From Burkholderia sp. WAC0059 (GTDB lineage: Bacteria; Pseudomonadota; Gammaproteobacteria; Burkholderiales; Burkholderiaceae): a DNA stretch of 64,000 bases. The stretch is taken from positions 1 through 64,000 of the forward strand of contig NZ_PNEO01000004.1 in the NCBI RefSeq assembly GCF_002870125.1, written 5' to 3'. This document shows positions 1-8,864 of the stretch, piece after piece (position 1 is the first letter of the stretch; every line of letters starts with the position of its first letter). The translations under genes and the position numbers were made by a program. The notes beneath the pieces are model-generated. The model did not search any database and was not told the DNA's origin. It was given only the letters and a program-made list of their open reading frames with translations.

Positions 1-97
1 GCTGCGGCGCGTCTTCGTTCATCAAGACCAGATAGGGAGCGGCGAAGCTCCATTCCTCGTCCGAAACGTCCGTGGGGTATGGCTTGCGTTCTGGCAT
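1..97 (-). CDS. IS5-type transposase, N-terminal fragment cut by window edge
   Basis: The minus strand reads from an ATG at 97 through 32 codons to the window edge, starting MPERKPYPTDVSDEEW. This resembles the opening of IS5-family transposases (DUF4096-type N-terminal segment), which usually begin with a basic RKPYP/SDEEW block. Only the N-terminus is visible, so the DDE catalytic core and an intact reading frame cannot be judged. It lies beside the polysaccharide export genes and points away from them. The family call rests on recognising the N-terminal motif, not on a search. Confidence 0.75.
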   Translation of the reverse strand, partial: MPERKPYPTDVSDEEWSFAAPYLVLMNEDAPQ

Positions 98-140
98 TCC
101 GCCAGATTACCAGGTTTGAACGAAAGTGCCTAACACGCTC
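1..140 (-). mobile_element. Partial IS5-family insertion sequence (one end)
   Basis: The transposase start at 97 is preceded by a short leader. The element probably ends near 139-140, where the minus strand would begin GAGCGTGTTAGGCAC, a plausible terminal repeat. The tetranucleotide CTAG at 140-143 fits the YTAR target site used by many IS5 members. The other end is outside the window, so the inverted repeat and target duplication cannot be confirmed. Confidence 0.5.
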
Positions 141-143
141 TAG

Positions 144-1107
144 ACTATTCACAACGAATTTCCGCAGCATGCTGCCATCCGATGTTCAGCGCGGCAATCA
201 CGATTCCACTCGGCACAACAATCGCGCATCGGTCACCCCCTGATCGCGGTGACCTCGACGAACACTACCGCTGCACGGCGCGGTATGCAGCACACGTGGT
301 GGGCATCCGTAGCCCACGACGAACATCACGCTGCTCGTGAAGCCAGACCTACGTGCATGCGCCGGAACCGGGATTGATCTGTCTATCCGATCGTCGCGCA
401 ACCGTCCATTGCATCCGATACCCCCGACATAATGTTTGCTGGACCAAGTGCGACACATTCGCGTTTTAGCTGACCGACTGTACCGGTCACATCGTCGGTG
501 ATGTTCGGTATCAACAGGGTTTCGGGCAGAGCCAGCCAGAGTGCGATTGGCGCCGGGTACGGCCGCACGATAGATACCCAATGTCGCGAGATCCAGCGGT
601 ACGGACGGCCGGTGAAGCGCGAGCAAGCTGTCGGCGATATGCTCCATACGTCGGGCGTGCGCACCGACCGCGGCAGTGCTGTACGGCAGCAGGCCGAACA
701 CGCCCCCGGCGTCACCATCAACCATAACGCGCCGCCGCGCTACCATTCGGCAGCACATGCCGGAAGTACTCGAATTGCACGGTCGCAATTACAAGTCCGT
801 TGACAAGGCCGGACATCACCGAACGAATGACCATCCGGATAAACACGCCGAGTAACAAGATAGACTTGAAGATTGTCTCTTGCCCTATCTCAAACCGCGG
901 GAGCGATCTTTGGGAAAGCACGATAAGTCAACTCTTCTCCTCAGCCGGCCACCACCCTGTGCGCCAGTGAAGTCTCCGGTCGGGCAGAACGCCGAAAGGC
1001 CGGAAAGCTGCGCCTTCGAATTCATGCAAAGCGCGAAGCGCCGCGATTTCGGTTCTCGCACCACCAGCAAGAAAACAGCCCCACGACTCCGGAGAAACGC
1101 ACCCGGA
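144..1107. other. Gene-poor, apparently decayed stretch between IS and wzt
   Basis: About 960 bases with no convincing gene. Open frames occur on both strands (for example minus 718-921 and 198-788) but none resembles a known family, none has a clear ribosome binding site, and their amino-acid composition looks random. The minus frame at 718-921 is hydrophobic and could be a scrap of a membrane protein. Its position between an IS end and an ABC exporter suggests remains of polysaccharide genes, which is inference. Confidence 0.5.
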
Positions 1108-1809
1108 TCAGTCAGCCGGAACGATCCGCCCGTGCTCCATCGCAATCCGCCGAGTCGCAAGACGATCCGCGAGACCGATATCGTGCGTGGCAATTACCAG
1201 AATCCCGGCATCACTGACAAACTGCTCAAGGCGAGCCTCTGCCTTCTGCTTGAAATGCTCGTCCCCAACACTCATCCATTCGTCCATGAGCAAAACCTCC
1301 GGCTTGATGATCGTCGAAATCGAAAAAGCCAGACGAAGCGTCATCCCGGACGAATAGGTTCGCACCGGCACGTTCAGAAAGTCGCCGAGCTCGCTGAATT
1401 CAGCTATCTCGTCCGTCAACGCTGCAATCTGTTTAGCCTTGAGTCCAAGAAACAACCCGCGCAAATACATGTTTTCGTAACCGGTGGATTCGAGATCCAT
1501 ACCCAACATCGAATCAAGCAGGCTAGTAACACGCCCTTCCACGCGCACGGATCCTTTCTCGGGATAATAGACGCCGGCAAGCACCCTCAATAACGTCGTT
1601 TTCCCAGCTCCGTTACCACCAAGTAGCGCTATCCGCTCGCCTTCGGCAACTTCGAGGTCGATGTCATGCAAAGCTTCGACGACCGTATGCCCTGCCTTAC
1701 CGACAAACTGGCCACCGGTCGCGGCCGACATGATCGCGCGTTTAAACGACCGTTGCTTTGCGTCGTAAATAGGAAATCGAACACTTACGTTCTCGAGAGA
1801 GATATGCAT
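1108..1809 (-). CDS. wzt: Polysaccharide/O-antigen ABC exporter, ATP-binding subunit
   Basis: A 233-residue ATPase that would power export of an undecaprenyl-linked glycan across the inner membrane together with the permease just upstream. Visible motifs are Walker A GGNGAGKT (64-71), the ABC signature YSSGM (152-156), Walker B VLLMDEW (172-178) and the switch histidine H209 in ATHD. The protein stops soon after the ATPase core, so it lacks the C-terminal carbohydrate-binding domain found in long Wzt proteins such as E. coli O9a. That places it with the short KpsT/Wzt type, which does not read a terminal sugar cap. The start lies 10 bases after wzm, so the two genes form an operon. It is the last intact gene before the decayed region and the IS. 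Confidence 0.9.
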   Translation of the reverse strand: MHISLENVSVRFPIYDAKQRSFKRAIMSAATGGQFVGKAGHTVVEALHDIDLEVAEGERIALLGGNGAGKTTLLRVLAGVYYPEKGSVRVEGRVTSLLDSMLGMDLESTGYENMYLRGLFLGLKAKQIAALTDEIAEFSELGDFLNVPVRTYSSGMTLRLAFSISTIIKPEVLLMDEWMSVGDEHFKQKAEARLEQFVSDAGILVIATHDIGLADRLATRRIAMEHGRIVPAD

Positions 1810-1819
1810 CTAAATACCA

Positions 1820-2608
1820 TTAAAGCCAATAGGTAACGCGATGCCGGAACTTCCCTAGCATATACAAAGCGAACGCAGTTCCAACCACAGCCATGCCGCC
1901 GGCTCTTATCCAAATCGCCGGGTCAGGCATTTCACCCAGCAGCGGCTCGCGTAAGAGATCCAAAAGATAGAAGAACGGATTGATATGAATCAGATGCCTC
2001 CGCCCCGGCGACAACTGTTCCGCTCTCCAGAGAATCGGCGTAACAAAAAACAACACCTGCACAAGGTTACCGATTACGGGCTGCATATCGCGATAGCGGG
2101 TACAGAAGATACTCGTCACACATCCGATCCAGAACATGTTGACGAGAACAAGCAATGCCGCCAATGGAAAGATCAGGATATTCCAATTCAAGTGAACCGG
2201 AAATATCAACCAAACGACGACAAAAACCAGAATATTATGCGCAAGAATGATCGAATGCCGGTACATGACTCGCAGCACGAACATAGAGAGCGGCAACTTC
2301 ATCTGCCGAAGGTAGTTTGTCGAATTCGAAAATGCTTCTCCGAAATCATTTATCTGGCCTGCAATAAAACCCCAGAAAATCAAGCCAAGCGCCAAATGGG
2401 GTACGAAGGTGGCAACGTCGTATTTGAACAGGGCGCCATACAGCGGCCCCATAGCCCCAACCATCACTGCCATGCTGATGGTCAGCCAAAAAGGCCCCAA
2501 CAACGAGCGACGATAGCGCTGACGGATATCCTGCATACCGAGCGCAAGCCACAGTTCACGACTGCGTATACCATCCCGGACGTCGGTTAGAGCATTCAGA
2601 TATTTCAC
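1820..2608 (-). CDS. wzm: Polysaccharide/O-antigen ABC exporter, permease subunit
   Basis: A 262-residue ABC-2-type membrane protein with about six hydrophobic segments (for example LGPFWLTISMAVMVG and ILIFPLAALLVLVNMFWIG). The N-terminal QDIRQRYRRSLLGPFW motif is typical of Wzm/KpsM permeases. It pairs with the downstream ATPase to flip a finished glycan to the periplasm. The chosen start is GTG at 2608. I see no good Shine-Dalgarno sequence in front of it, so the true start could be slightly internal. Base composition is unlike the rest of the window: 27 of 60 bases are G/C at 2221-2280 against 48 of 60 at 52681-52740 in pdxH. This fits a horizontally acquired O-antigen segment. Confidence 0.88.
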   Translation of the reverse strand: MKYLNALTDVRDGIRSRELWLALGMQDIRQRYRRSLLGPFWLTISMAVMVGAMGPLYGALFKYDVATFVPHLALGLIFWGFIAGQINDFGEAFSNSTNYLRQMKLPLSMFVLRVMYRHSIILAHNILVFVVVWLIFPVHLNWNILIFPLAALLVLVNMFWIGCVTSIFCTRYRDMQPVIGNLVQVLFFVTPILWRAEQLSPGRRHLIHINPFFYLLDLLREPLLGEMPDPAIWIRAGGMAVVGTAFALYMLGKFRHRVTYWL

Positions 2609-2970
2609 ACTATATAATTAATTTAAAGATTACCCATCGAGATCAAATTCACCGCGCGCGCGAATTTTTGAAACTCCCGATATTAAATTCACCCTAAAGG
2701 AGCAAAACCATGCCCCCCCATAATGACCGTCAACCGGAATCTGTAGACAGAATAAATCCGGAATCTGCGAAACCCGGGGCATCATTACATTAAAATAACA
2801 AGTTAACTGTTAATCTTCCCATGCACACCCGGTAATGTCAACTCACAGACTACCGCCCCCATAACCTGGTGGCCAACAGCAAATCCATGAATTCAGATGG
2901 TAGCTTGCGAGCTTGTCCAGATTTGTCAGAAAGGGTTACCGAGCCGGGCAGACCTATGTCGTGCTGTCGG
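2609..2970. other. AT-rich intergenic region between rfbD and wzm
   Basis: No gene seen. The stretch is markedly AT-rich around 2605-2640 and 2785-2815, and holds an imperfect palindrome centred on GTTAAC (2796-2813) and a direct repeat CCGGAATCTG at 2734-2743 and 2758-2767. It may carry a separate leftward promoter for wzm-wzt, but no clear -35/-10 pair could be assigned. Confidence 0.4.
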
Positions 2971-3894
2971 TCACCCCATTGCTCGATCTCGATCATGCAG
3001 ACATCTCGCCAATGCTTCTCGCCACGCCGGCGCCCGAAGACCGAACGTGCTGGCCAATTTGTCGTTGCAAAGCCGGGAATTCAACGGCCGGCGGGCAGGC
3101 GTCGGATACTCGGAGCTTGAAATTGGCCTGACTGCGATACCCTTACAATTTGTTGCATCAAAAATAGCGGTCGCGAAATCGAACCAGGACGCTTCGCCTG
3201 CCGCACTCAGATGATAGATACCAGATAGTGAACCCCATCGGTCAGCGTCGGGGTCGGCAATATAGCGTGCAACTATATGCGAGGTCAGCGCTGCGATCGT
3301 ACCGCTCCACGTCGGAGCACCGACCTGGTCGGCGACGACGCGAATCTCGTCTCGCCGCTCTCTTGCCAGCCGTAACATCGTCAACAGGAAATTGCGACCC
3401 ATGACGCTGTATACCCAACTGGTCCTCAAGATCAAATGCGCACCGTTCGCCGCTGCGACCGCCCGCTCACCGGCAAGCTTCGTTCGACCGTATACGTTCA
3501 GCGGTTTCGGCTCGTCGCCCTCTCGATACGGTTGTGCCGAGGTACCGTCGAACACATAGTCGGTCGAATAATGAATGACAAGCGCCCCCAGCCGCCGAGC
3601 CTCTTCGGCGATGGTGCCCGGGGCAACGCCGTTCGCCAGATGCGCGTGCAATTCGTCGGTTTCAGCCCGATCAACTGCCGTATATGCTGCGGCGTTAATA
3701 ATCAGCGCCGGCTTCACGTCGCGGATTATGGCGCGCACCCGATCGGCATCGCCGATATTCAATGCATTCCGATCGAGCGCAACGACGCGGCCGAGGCCCT
3801 GTAGCGAGCGTGTCAACTCGAATCCGACTTGACCATTCGCACCGGTCAACATGATCACCGGCCAGGGCTGATGGGAAGAAAACGAATCACTCAT
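2971..3894 (-). CDS. rfbD: dTDP-4-dehydrorhamnose reductase
   Basis: Last enzyme of dTDP-L-rhamnose synthesis. It reduces dTDP-4-keto-L-rhamnose with NAD(P)H in the cytosol. The 307 residues are close to the usual RmlD length. Seen are the Rossmann motif TGANGQVG (17-24), STDYVFDG (110-117) and the catalytic pair Y135 and K139 in YGRTK. The start overlaps the end of rfbC by 8 bases, indicating translational coupling. An approximately 360-base gap separates it from the exporter genes that probably use its product. Confidence 0.95.
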   Translation of the reverse strand: MSDSFSSHQPWPVIMLTGANGQVGFELTRSLQGLGRVVALDRNALNIGDADRVRAIIRDVKPALIINAAAYTAVDRAETDELHAHLANGVAPGTIAEEARRLGALVIHYSTDYVFDGTSAQPYREGDEPKPLNVYGRTKLAGERAVAAANGAHLILRTSWVYSVMGRNFLLTMLRLARERRDEIRVVADQVGAPTWSGTIAALTSHIVARYIADPDADRWGSLSGIYHLSAAGEASWFDFATAIFDATNCKGIAVRPISSSEYPTPARRPLNSRLCNDKLASTFGLRAPAWREALARCLHDRDRAMG

Positions 3895-4438
3895 ACGTCT
3901 GTGCGTCAGCCAGGTATGCCCCCGCTGCGTCCTTTACCGCAAGCACTGGCTCGCAGTCGAGGGGCCATTCGATACCGATATCCGGGTCATCCCATCGAAT
4001 CGAGCGCTCATGCTCCGAATGCCAATAATCGGTCGTCTTGTAGAGCACCTCGGCCACGCTGGATACGACGACGAAGCCGTGCGCAAAGCCGGGCGGCACC
4101 CACAATTGCCGACGATTGTCCGCCGACAACCGCACGGCCACCCACCGGCCGAACATCGGCGAACTCCGGCGCAAATCGACGGCCACGTCGAATATCTCGC
4201 CGTGCACGACGCGCACGAGCTTACCCTGCGGATGCCGGATCTGATAGTGCAGCCCACGCAGCACGTTGTGCGCCGAGCGCGAGTGATTGTCCTGGACGAA
4301 CGTCGCGTCACAGCCCACCTGCTCCGCAAAATCACGCGCGTTGAAGCTTTCGTAGAAGAAGCCGCGCGCGTCTCCATAGACGGTCGGCTCGATGATTTTG
4401 ACCTCGGGTAGCGCCGTTGCGGTCACTGCGATTGCCAT
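3887..4438 (-). CDS. rfbC: dTDP-4-dehydrorhamnose 3,5-epimerase
   Basis: Third enzyme of the dTDP-L-rhamnose pathway, a cupin-fold epimerase of 183 residues (usual length about 180-185). The family's catalytic histidine is H64 in RGLHYQ and the acid/base tyrosine is Y133 in VLYKTTDYW. The conserved PPGFAHGF block is at 115-122. The start overlaps the end of rfbA by 16 bases, and its own end overlaps rfbD, so all three are translated from one message. Confidence 0.95.
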   Translation of the reverse strand: MAIAVTATALPEVKIIEPTVYGDARGFFYESFNARDFAEQVGCDATFVQDNHSRSAHNVLRGLHYQIRHPQGKLVRVVHGEIFDVAVDLRRSSPMFGRWVAVRLSADNRRQLWVPPGFAHGFVVVSSVAEVLYKTTDYWHSEHERSIRWDDPDIGIEWPLDCEPVLAVKDAAGAYLADAQTYE

Positions 4439-5328
4439 ACGATCTCGTCGGTAAGAAGATTCATCAGATATCGGCCGTAGCTGTTCTTCGACAGCGGCAC
4501 AGCGAGCCTCGACAGCTGTTCAGCGTCGATCCACCGATACCGGTACGCGACTTCTTCGGGGCACGCGACCACGAGCCCCTGGCGCTTTTGCAGCGTCGCG
4601 ATGAAAGTCGCGGCATCGATCAGCGAGTCGTGCGTACCGGTATCGAGCCATGCGTAACCACGGCCCATCACTTCGACGTGCAGACGCCGGAGTGCAAGGT
4701 AGTGCAGGTTAATGTCGGTGATTTCGAGCTCGCCGCGCGCGGACGGCCTGATATCGGCCGCGATATCGCAAACGTCGTTGTCGTAGAAGTACAACCCGGT
4801 CACTGCATAGTTCGAGCGCGGCCGCTGCGGTTTCTCCTCGATCGACAGCACGCGTAGCTGGTTGTCGAACTCGACCACTCCATAGCGCTCAGGATCCTGA
4901 ACGTGATAGGCAAACACGGTCGCGCAGTCGGTCCGTTCGTCCGCCTGACGCAGCTTCAACGCCAGATCATGCCCATAGAAGATGTTGTCGCCGAGAATCA
5001 GCGCGCATGAATCGGCGCCGATGAATTCGCGGCCGATCAGGAACGCCTGCGCCAGGCCGTCCGGCGACGGCTGCACCGCGTATTGGAGATTCATTCCCCA
5101 TTGCGAGCCGTCGCCGAGCATCGCCTCGAAGCGCGGTGTGTCCGACGGCGTCGAGATAATCAGCACGTCGCGAATGCCGGCAAGCATCAGCGTCGACAGC
5201 GGATAATAGATCATCGGCTTGTCGTATACCGGCAGTAATTGCTTCGAGATCGCGTGCGTGATCGGATACAGCCGCGTGCCCGATCCCCCAGCGAGAATGA
5301 TCCCCTTGCGCGTAGTCTTCGATGCCAT
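4423..5328 (-). CDS. rfbA: Glucose-1-phosphate thymidylyltransferase
   Basis: First enzyme of dTDP-L-rhamnose synthesis. It joins dTTP and glucose-1-phosphate to give dTDP-glucose. The 301-residue protein carries the nucleotidyltransferase signature GGSGTRL (14-20), followed by the substrate-binding stretch [17 protein letters not shown]. RmlA is usually feedback-inhibited by dTDP-rhamnose, which is known for the family and not shown here. It starts 22 bases after the rfbB stop and overlaps rfbC. Confidence 0.95.
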   Translation of the reverse strand: MASKTTRKGIILAGGSGTRLYPITHAISKQLLPVYDKPMIYYPLSTLMLAGIRDVLIISTPSDTPRFEAMLGDGSQWGMNLQYAVQPSPDGLAQAFLIGREFIGADSCALILGDNIFYGHDLALKLRQADERTDCATVFAYHVQDPERYGVVEFDNQLRVLSIEEKPQRPRSNYAVTGLYFYDNDVCDIAADIRPSARGELEITDINLHYLALRRLHVEVMGRGYAWLDTGTHDSLIDAATFIATLQKRQGLVVACPEEVAYRYRWIDAEQLSRLAVPLSKNSYGRYLMNLLTDEIVWQSQ

Positions 5329-5350
5329 CGCCCCACCTCAGCCCTGCTGC

Positions 5351-6406
5351 CTACGCATAATGCGTTTCGATCCAGCGACGATAGCTGCCGCTCGTCACGC
5401 CCTCAATCCATTCCGGATGCTCGAGATACCATTGCACGGTCCGGCGCAGACCGGACTCGAATGTCTCGACCGGTTTCCAGCCCAGCTCGCGTGCGATACG
5501 CGACGCGTCGATCGCGTAGCGCTGGTCATGCCCGGGCCGGTCCTTGACGAAGCGGATCTGCACAGCATGCGACTCGCCCGAAGCCCTCGGCCGCATTTCG
5601 TCGAGCAGCGCGCAAACCGCGTGGACCACGTCGATGTTAGCCTTTTCGTTCCAGCCGCCGATGTTGTACGTCTCACCGGACGCGCCGCGCTCGAGCACGA
5701 CGCGTAGCGCCGCACAATGATCGCCGACGTATAGCCAGTCGCGCACGTTGCGGCCGTCGCCGTAAACCGGCAGCGGCTTCCCGTCGAGCGCGTTCAGAAT
5801 CATCAGCGGAATCAGTTTCTCCGGAAACTGGTATGGGCCGTAGTTGTTCGAGCAGTTCGTCGTCAGCGTTGGCAGTCCGTACGTGTGATGCCACGCGCGC
5901 ACGAAATGATCGGACGCCGCCTTGCTCGCCGAATATGGGCTGTTCGGTGCATAAGGCGTGCGCTCGTGAAACGCGGGGCCGTCCGCGCCAAGCGAGCCGA
6001 ACACTTCGTCGGTCGAAACGTGCAAAAACCGGAACGTGTCCCGCTGACCGGCCGGCAGCGTCTGCCAATACGCGGTCGCTGCCTCGAGCAGTGTGAACGT
6101 GCCGACCACGTTCGTTTGCAGAAAATCACCCGGCCCGTGGATCGAACGGTCGACATGGCTTTCGGCAGCGAAATGCAGTACCGCGCGCGGCCGGTACTGG
6201 GCAAACACCGCGTCGAGCAAGCCGCGCTCGCAGATGTCAACGTGCGCGAACGCGTAGCGCGGATCCCCCTCGAACGGCTCAAGCGTTTCCGCGTTGCCCG
6301 CGTACGTCAGTCTGTCGACGTTCACGATTGGCTCGTCGCTGTCACGCAGCCAGTCGTGAATGAAATTACTACCGATAAAACCGGCTCCGCCTGTCACCAG
6401 GATCAC
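5351..6406 (-). CDS. rfbB: dTDP-glucose 4,6-dehydratase
   Basis: Second pathway enzyme, an extended SDR that converts dTDP-glucose to the 4-keto-6-deoxy sugar with bound NAD+. I chose a GTG start at 6406 because it is preceded by AGGGGAAGGA and places the Rossmann motif GGAGFIG at residues 6-12, giving 351 residues, the normal RmlB length. A longer frame reaching 6538 would add an implausible leader. Also seen are STDEVFG and the YSASK catalytic motif. It is the first gene of the rfbBACD operon. Confidence 0.94.
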   Translation of the reverse strand: MILVTGGAGFIGSNFIHDWLRDSDEPIVNVDRLTYAGNAETLEPFEGDPRYAFAHVDICERGLLDAVFAQYRPRAVLHFAAESHVDRSIHGPGDFLQTNVVGTFTLLEAATAYWQTLPAGQRDTFRFLHVSTDEVFGSLGADGPAFHERTPYAPNSPYSASKAASDHFVRAWHHTYGLPTLTTNCSNNYGPYQFPEKLIPLMILNALDGKPLPVYGDGRNVRDWLYVGDHCAALRVVLERGASGETYNIGGWNEKANIDVVHAVCALLDEMRPRASGESHAVQIRFVKDRPGHDQRYAIDASRIARELGWKPVETFESGLRRTVQWYLEHPEWIEGVTSGSYRRWIETHYA

Positions 6407-6762
6407 GGTCCTTCCCCTATTAAGCCTCGCGGCCGGCGCGTAACCGGATACTCGCCGCCAGTAAAGCCAGATTATAGGTCCACAGCACATCGGCGACGCA
6501 TGGCAAGCGCGAGCAGATTCGTGTGGCCTTCGAAACAAAGGATTGCGGCGAGCGCCAGGTTGTTACGACTGGCAGGAAACAACGGGATCGAACTTCGAAG
6601 GCATCGACAGGTTGCCGTTACCTGTAGCGCACTCGCGAGAGTGAGCGGCTACCGCAAAGACAGTACGCTGAATCCTGGTGCCGACAGCGGTATCGGTCAC
6701 GCGCGGAGCATGGCGTTTAACGCCCGCGTCCTTCCTGTGACGACGCAAGCGAACGCGAAGCA
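6407..6762. other. Leader region upstream of rfbB
   Basis: About 356 bases without a gene. Apart from the candidate leftward -10 box at 6471-6476 I see no protein-coding signal. The part nearest 6762 is the 3' flank of the acyltransferase gene. Confidence 0.5.
6471..6476 (-). promoter_or_regulatory. Candidate -10 box for the rfbBACD operon
   Basis: The minus strand reads a perfect TATAAT 65 bases before the rfbB GTG. No matching -35 hexamer is found at 16-18 bases, so the promoter may be weak or activator-dependent. This is inference from position and consensus. Confidence 0.35.
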
Positions 6763-7599
6763 TCACCCTGCCGGCGGTAGCCGGCCAACCTCGGACGGAT
6801 CGGCTGCATCACCCCACGACGTCGCGCCACTGTTGGCTACCTCGCCCGGCAACACCACCGGCCGATTGTCCTTCATCTCATCCAACGCGCCTCTCACCTG
6901 CGCCTCCGCCCGCGCCGCCAATGCCCGCCGATCCAAACCCGCGTCGATCGCCTCCCCAACATAAACATGGGCAGTAATCGGCCCGGCCCTTAGCAGCGCG
7001 TCGAGCGATTCGGCCAGCGACACGTCGTCGATATAGGCCGGCGCAACCGTCTGCCGGCCCTTGGCATCGGTGTACATCAGGCAGATCGGTTGCACGGGAC
7101 ACCCCGCCGACACCGCTGCCTGAAACAGGTTCGAGTGAAATGGCTTGAGCGAAAGTCCATCGGAGGTCGTCCCCTCCGGAAACACGCACATCAACTCGCC
7201 GCGGCCGAGCCGCCCGGCCAGCTCGTGCGTGATGCGCTTCGCGTCGCTGCGTTTTTCCCGTTCGATGAACACGGTATCGAGTTGACGCGCGAGCCAGCCC
7301 ACGACGGGCCAGCGCTGGACCTCGGCCTTCGAGACGAACGGCGTCGGCCGCCACGCATTGATCACGTAGATGTCGATCCACGAGACGTGATTGCTGACGA
7401 CGAGCGCGCCGGCATCGAGCCGCGCCGCGTCGTTATGGACGACCAGCGTGAGGCCGCAAAGGCGCAGCATCTTCCGCGACCAGGCGCGGTTCAATTCCAT
7501 GCGCACGGCGGCCGGGGCACGCGAAAAACGCAGCGCGACGACCAGCATGCCGTACAGCAAATGTGCGATCAGCCGGGCCTTGCGCCAAAGTAGAGTCAT
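6763..7599 (-). CDS. PlsC-type 1-acyl-sn-glycerol-3-phosphate acyltransferase
   Basis: A membrane-associated acyltransferase of 278 residues in the LPLAT/PlsC superfamily, expected to acylate lysophosphatidic acid or a related lipid. It shows the catalytic NHVSWID box (70-76, HX4D motif) and FPEGTT (140-145), and an N-terminal hydrophobic segment (LIAHLLYGMLVVAL). The ATG at 7599 is preferred because residues 1-10 match the usual basic start. A GTG at 7614 in the same frame would add five residues. It runs toward the rfb operon but is separated by about 350 bases. Whether it is the main PlsC or a paralogue (for example an OlsA-type enzyme) cannot be decided. Confidence 0.85.
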   Translation of the reverse strand: MTLLWRKARLIAHLLYGMLVVALRFSRAPAAVRMELNRAWSRKMLRLCGLTLVVHNDAARLDAGALVVSNHVSWIDIYVINAWRPTPFVSKAEVQRWPVVGWLARQLDTVFIEREKRSDAKRITHELAGRLGRGELMCVFPEGTTSDGLSLKPFHSNLFQAAVSAGCPVQPICLMYTDAKGRQTVAPAYIDDVSLAESLDALLRAGPITAHVYVGEAIDAGLDRRALAARAEAQVRGALDEMKDNRPVVLPGEVANSGATSWGDAADPSEVGRLPPAG

Positions 7600-7686
7600 A
7601 TCAGGCTCAGGCACGTTCGTGAACGACGCCAGTCGGGCAGTCCCGAATCAGACAGCGGGCACTTCCGCCCCAACGCCGATGGGAAC

Positions 7687-8121
7687 TCATAGCTGTTGAC
7701 TGAAATGCTCGTCCAGATACTGCTGGAGAATGACGCAGGCGGCTTCGGCATCGAGCTGGCTCGAATCGCCTCCCCGCTCGCGAATGCGCGCTTCGGCGTC
7801 GACGGAGGAGTACCGTTCGTCGACCCACACGACCGGCAGCCCGAATCGGCCGTTCAACTGATTGCCGAAACGCTTCGCCTGCTGCGTCATGGCGTGCGGC
7901 GTACCGTCGGGATGCACGGGCAATCCGACCACGAGCAGATCGGGCTGCCACTCGCGCAACAGCGAGGAAATGGTCTCGAAGCGATAGTCGCGGCTGCGGT
8001 TCTGCACGACGGTCAGCGGCCGGGCGCTATGCGTGAGCGCATTACCGAGCGCGACGCCGATGCGTTTCTCGCCGTAATCGAACGCAAGCAACGTCGCTTC
8101 ACGCCCGTCCGCTCCGCTCAT
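7687..8121 (-). CDS. ruvX: Putative Holliday junction resolvase / pre-16S rRNA nuclease RuvX (YqgF)
   Basis: A 144-residue RNase H-fold nuclease. The family is essential in E. coli and processes the 5' end of 16S rRNA. The signature [13 protein letters not shown] lies at 14-26, with the catalytic aspartate D15, and [10 protein letters not shown] and a late VDERYSS/DAEAA pair give the other acidic residues. The ATG at 8121 overlaps the yqgE stop by four bases (ATGA), a typical coupled pair. The acyltransferase follows after about 70 bases, with no pyrimidine genes between (see findings). Confidence 0.92.
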   Translation of the reverse strand: MSGADGREATLLAFDYGEKRIGVALGNALTHSARPLTVVQNRSRDYRFETISSLLREWQPDLLVVGLPVHPDGTPHAMTQQAKRFGNQLNGRFGLPVVWVDERYSSVDAEARIRERGGDSSQLDAEAACVILQQYLDEHFSQQL

Positions 8122-8696
8122 GCGTGTCCCGCCTCGCCGGAAAGCACGGTCGACGAGATGCCGAGCAGCGCGAGCGCCGCTTCGAAGCGGTCCTCGGCCG
8201 GCACGTCGAAAACGATTTTCGGGTCCGCCTCGACGGTCAGCCAGCCGTTCTTCGAGATTTCGTCCTCGAGCTGGCCAGCGCCCCATCCTGCGTGACCGAG
8301 CGTCAGCAGGAACCGCTCCGGACCCTCGCCGTTGGCGACAGCCTCGAGCACGTCCTTCGAGGTGGTCATCTCGAGCCCGCCCGGCACCGACATCGACGAC
8401 GTGTAGTTCGCGCCGCCTGCCGAGGCGTGCAGGACGAAGCCGCGCTCGGTCTGCACCGGGCCGCCGAAATAGACGGGCACGTGCATCAGCGGTTCGATTT
8501 CGAGCTTGAGGTCGATGCGGCTGAAAAGCGCCTGCAGATCGATGTCGGTGGGACGGTTGATGACGAGGCCGAGTGCACCGCGTTCGCTGTGATCGCACAG
8601 GTAGACCACCGTTCCTGAAAACGTGGGGTCGGCCATGCTCGGCATGGCGATCAGGAACTGGTTGGTCAGATTGATGCGATCGTTACTCTTGGACAT
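8118..8696 (-). CDS. yqgE: YqgE/AlgH family protein (UPF0301)
   Basis: A 192-residue conserved protein whose biochemical role is not settled. AlgH was named from alginate regulation in Pseudomonas. The N-terminus [20 protein letters not shown], the LVINRPTD stretch and the [13 protein letters not shown] block are family hallmarks. It has no signal peptide and is probably cytosolic. It is directly coupled to ruvX, the usual arrangement in proteobacteria. Confidence 0.92.
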   Translation of the reverse strand: MSKSNDRINLTNQFLIAMPSMADPTFSGTVVYLCDHSERGALGLVINRPTDIDLQALFSRIDLKLEIEPLMHVPVYFGGPVQTERGFVLHASAGGANYTSSMSVPGGLEMTTSKDVLEAVANGEGPERFLLTLGHAGWGAGQLEDEISKNGWLTVEADPKIVFDVPAEDRFEAALALLGISSTVLSGEAGHA

Positions 8697-8864
8697 GGTT
8701 CGAATTCTAGCAAAGACGATGCGGGATAGCGGCCCCCGCCGCCGCGCTCCGGAGCTTCATGCGCTGGGAACGATCTCACTCTAACACGCGGACTCGGCCA
8801 TGCCGGCGCGAATAACGAGACCTGCCCGGTCACGCAAGCTATATGCCCGGCGGCTGTCCCGGAA

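Noticed and set aside
198..788. Long minus-strand open frame beside the IS
   Set aside because: No family resemblance, no ribosome binding site, and the residues look random. Treated as decayed DNA.
7090..7593. Plus-strand frame of 167 codons inside the acyltransferase
   Set aside because: It lies antisense to a gene with clear NHX4D and FPEGTT motifs and has no family resemblance.
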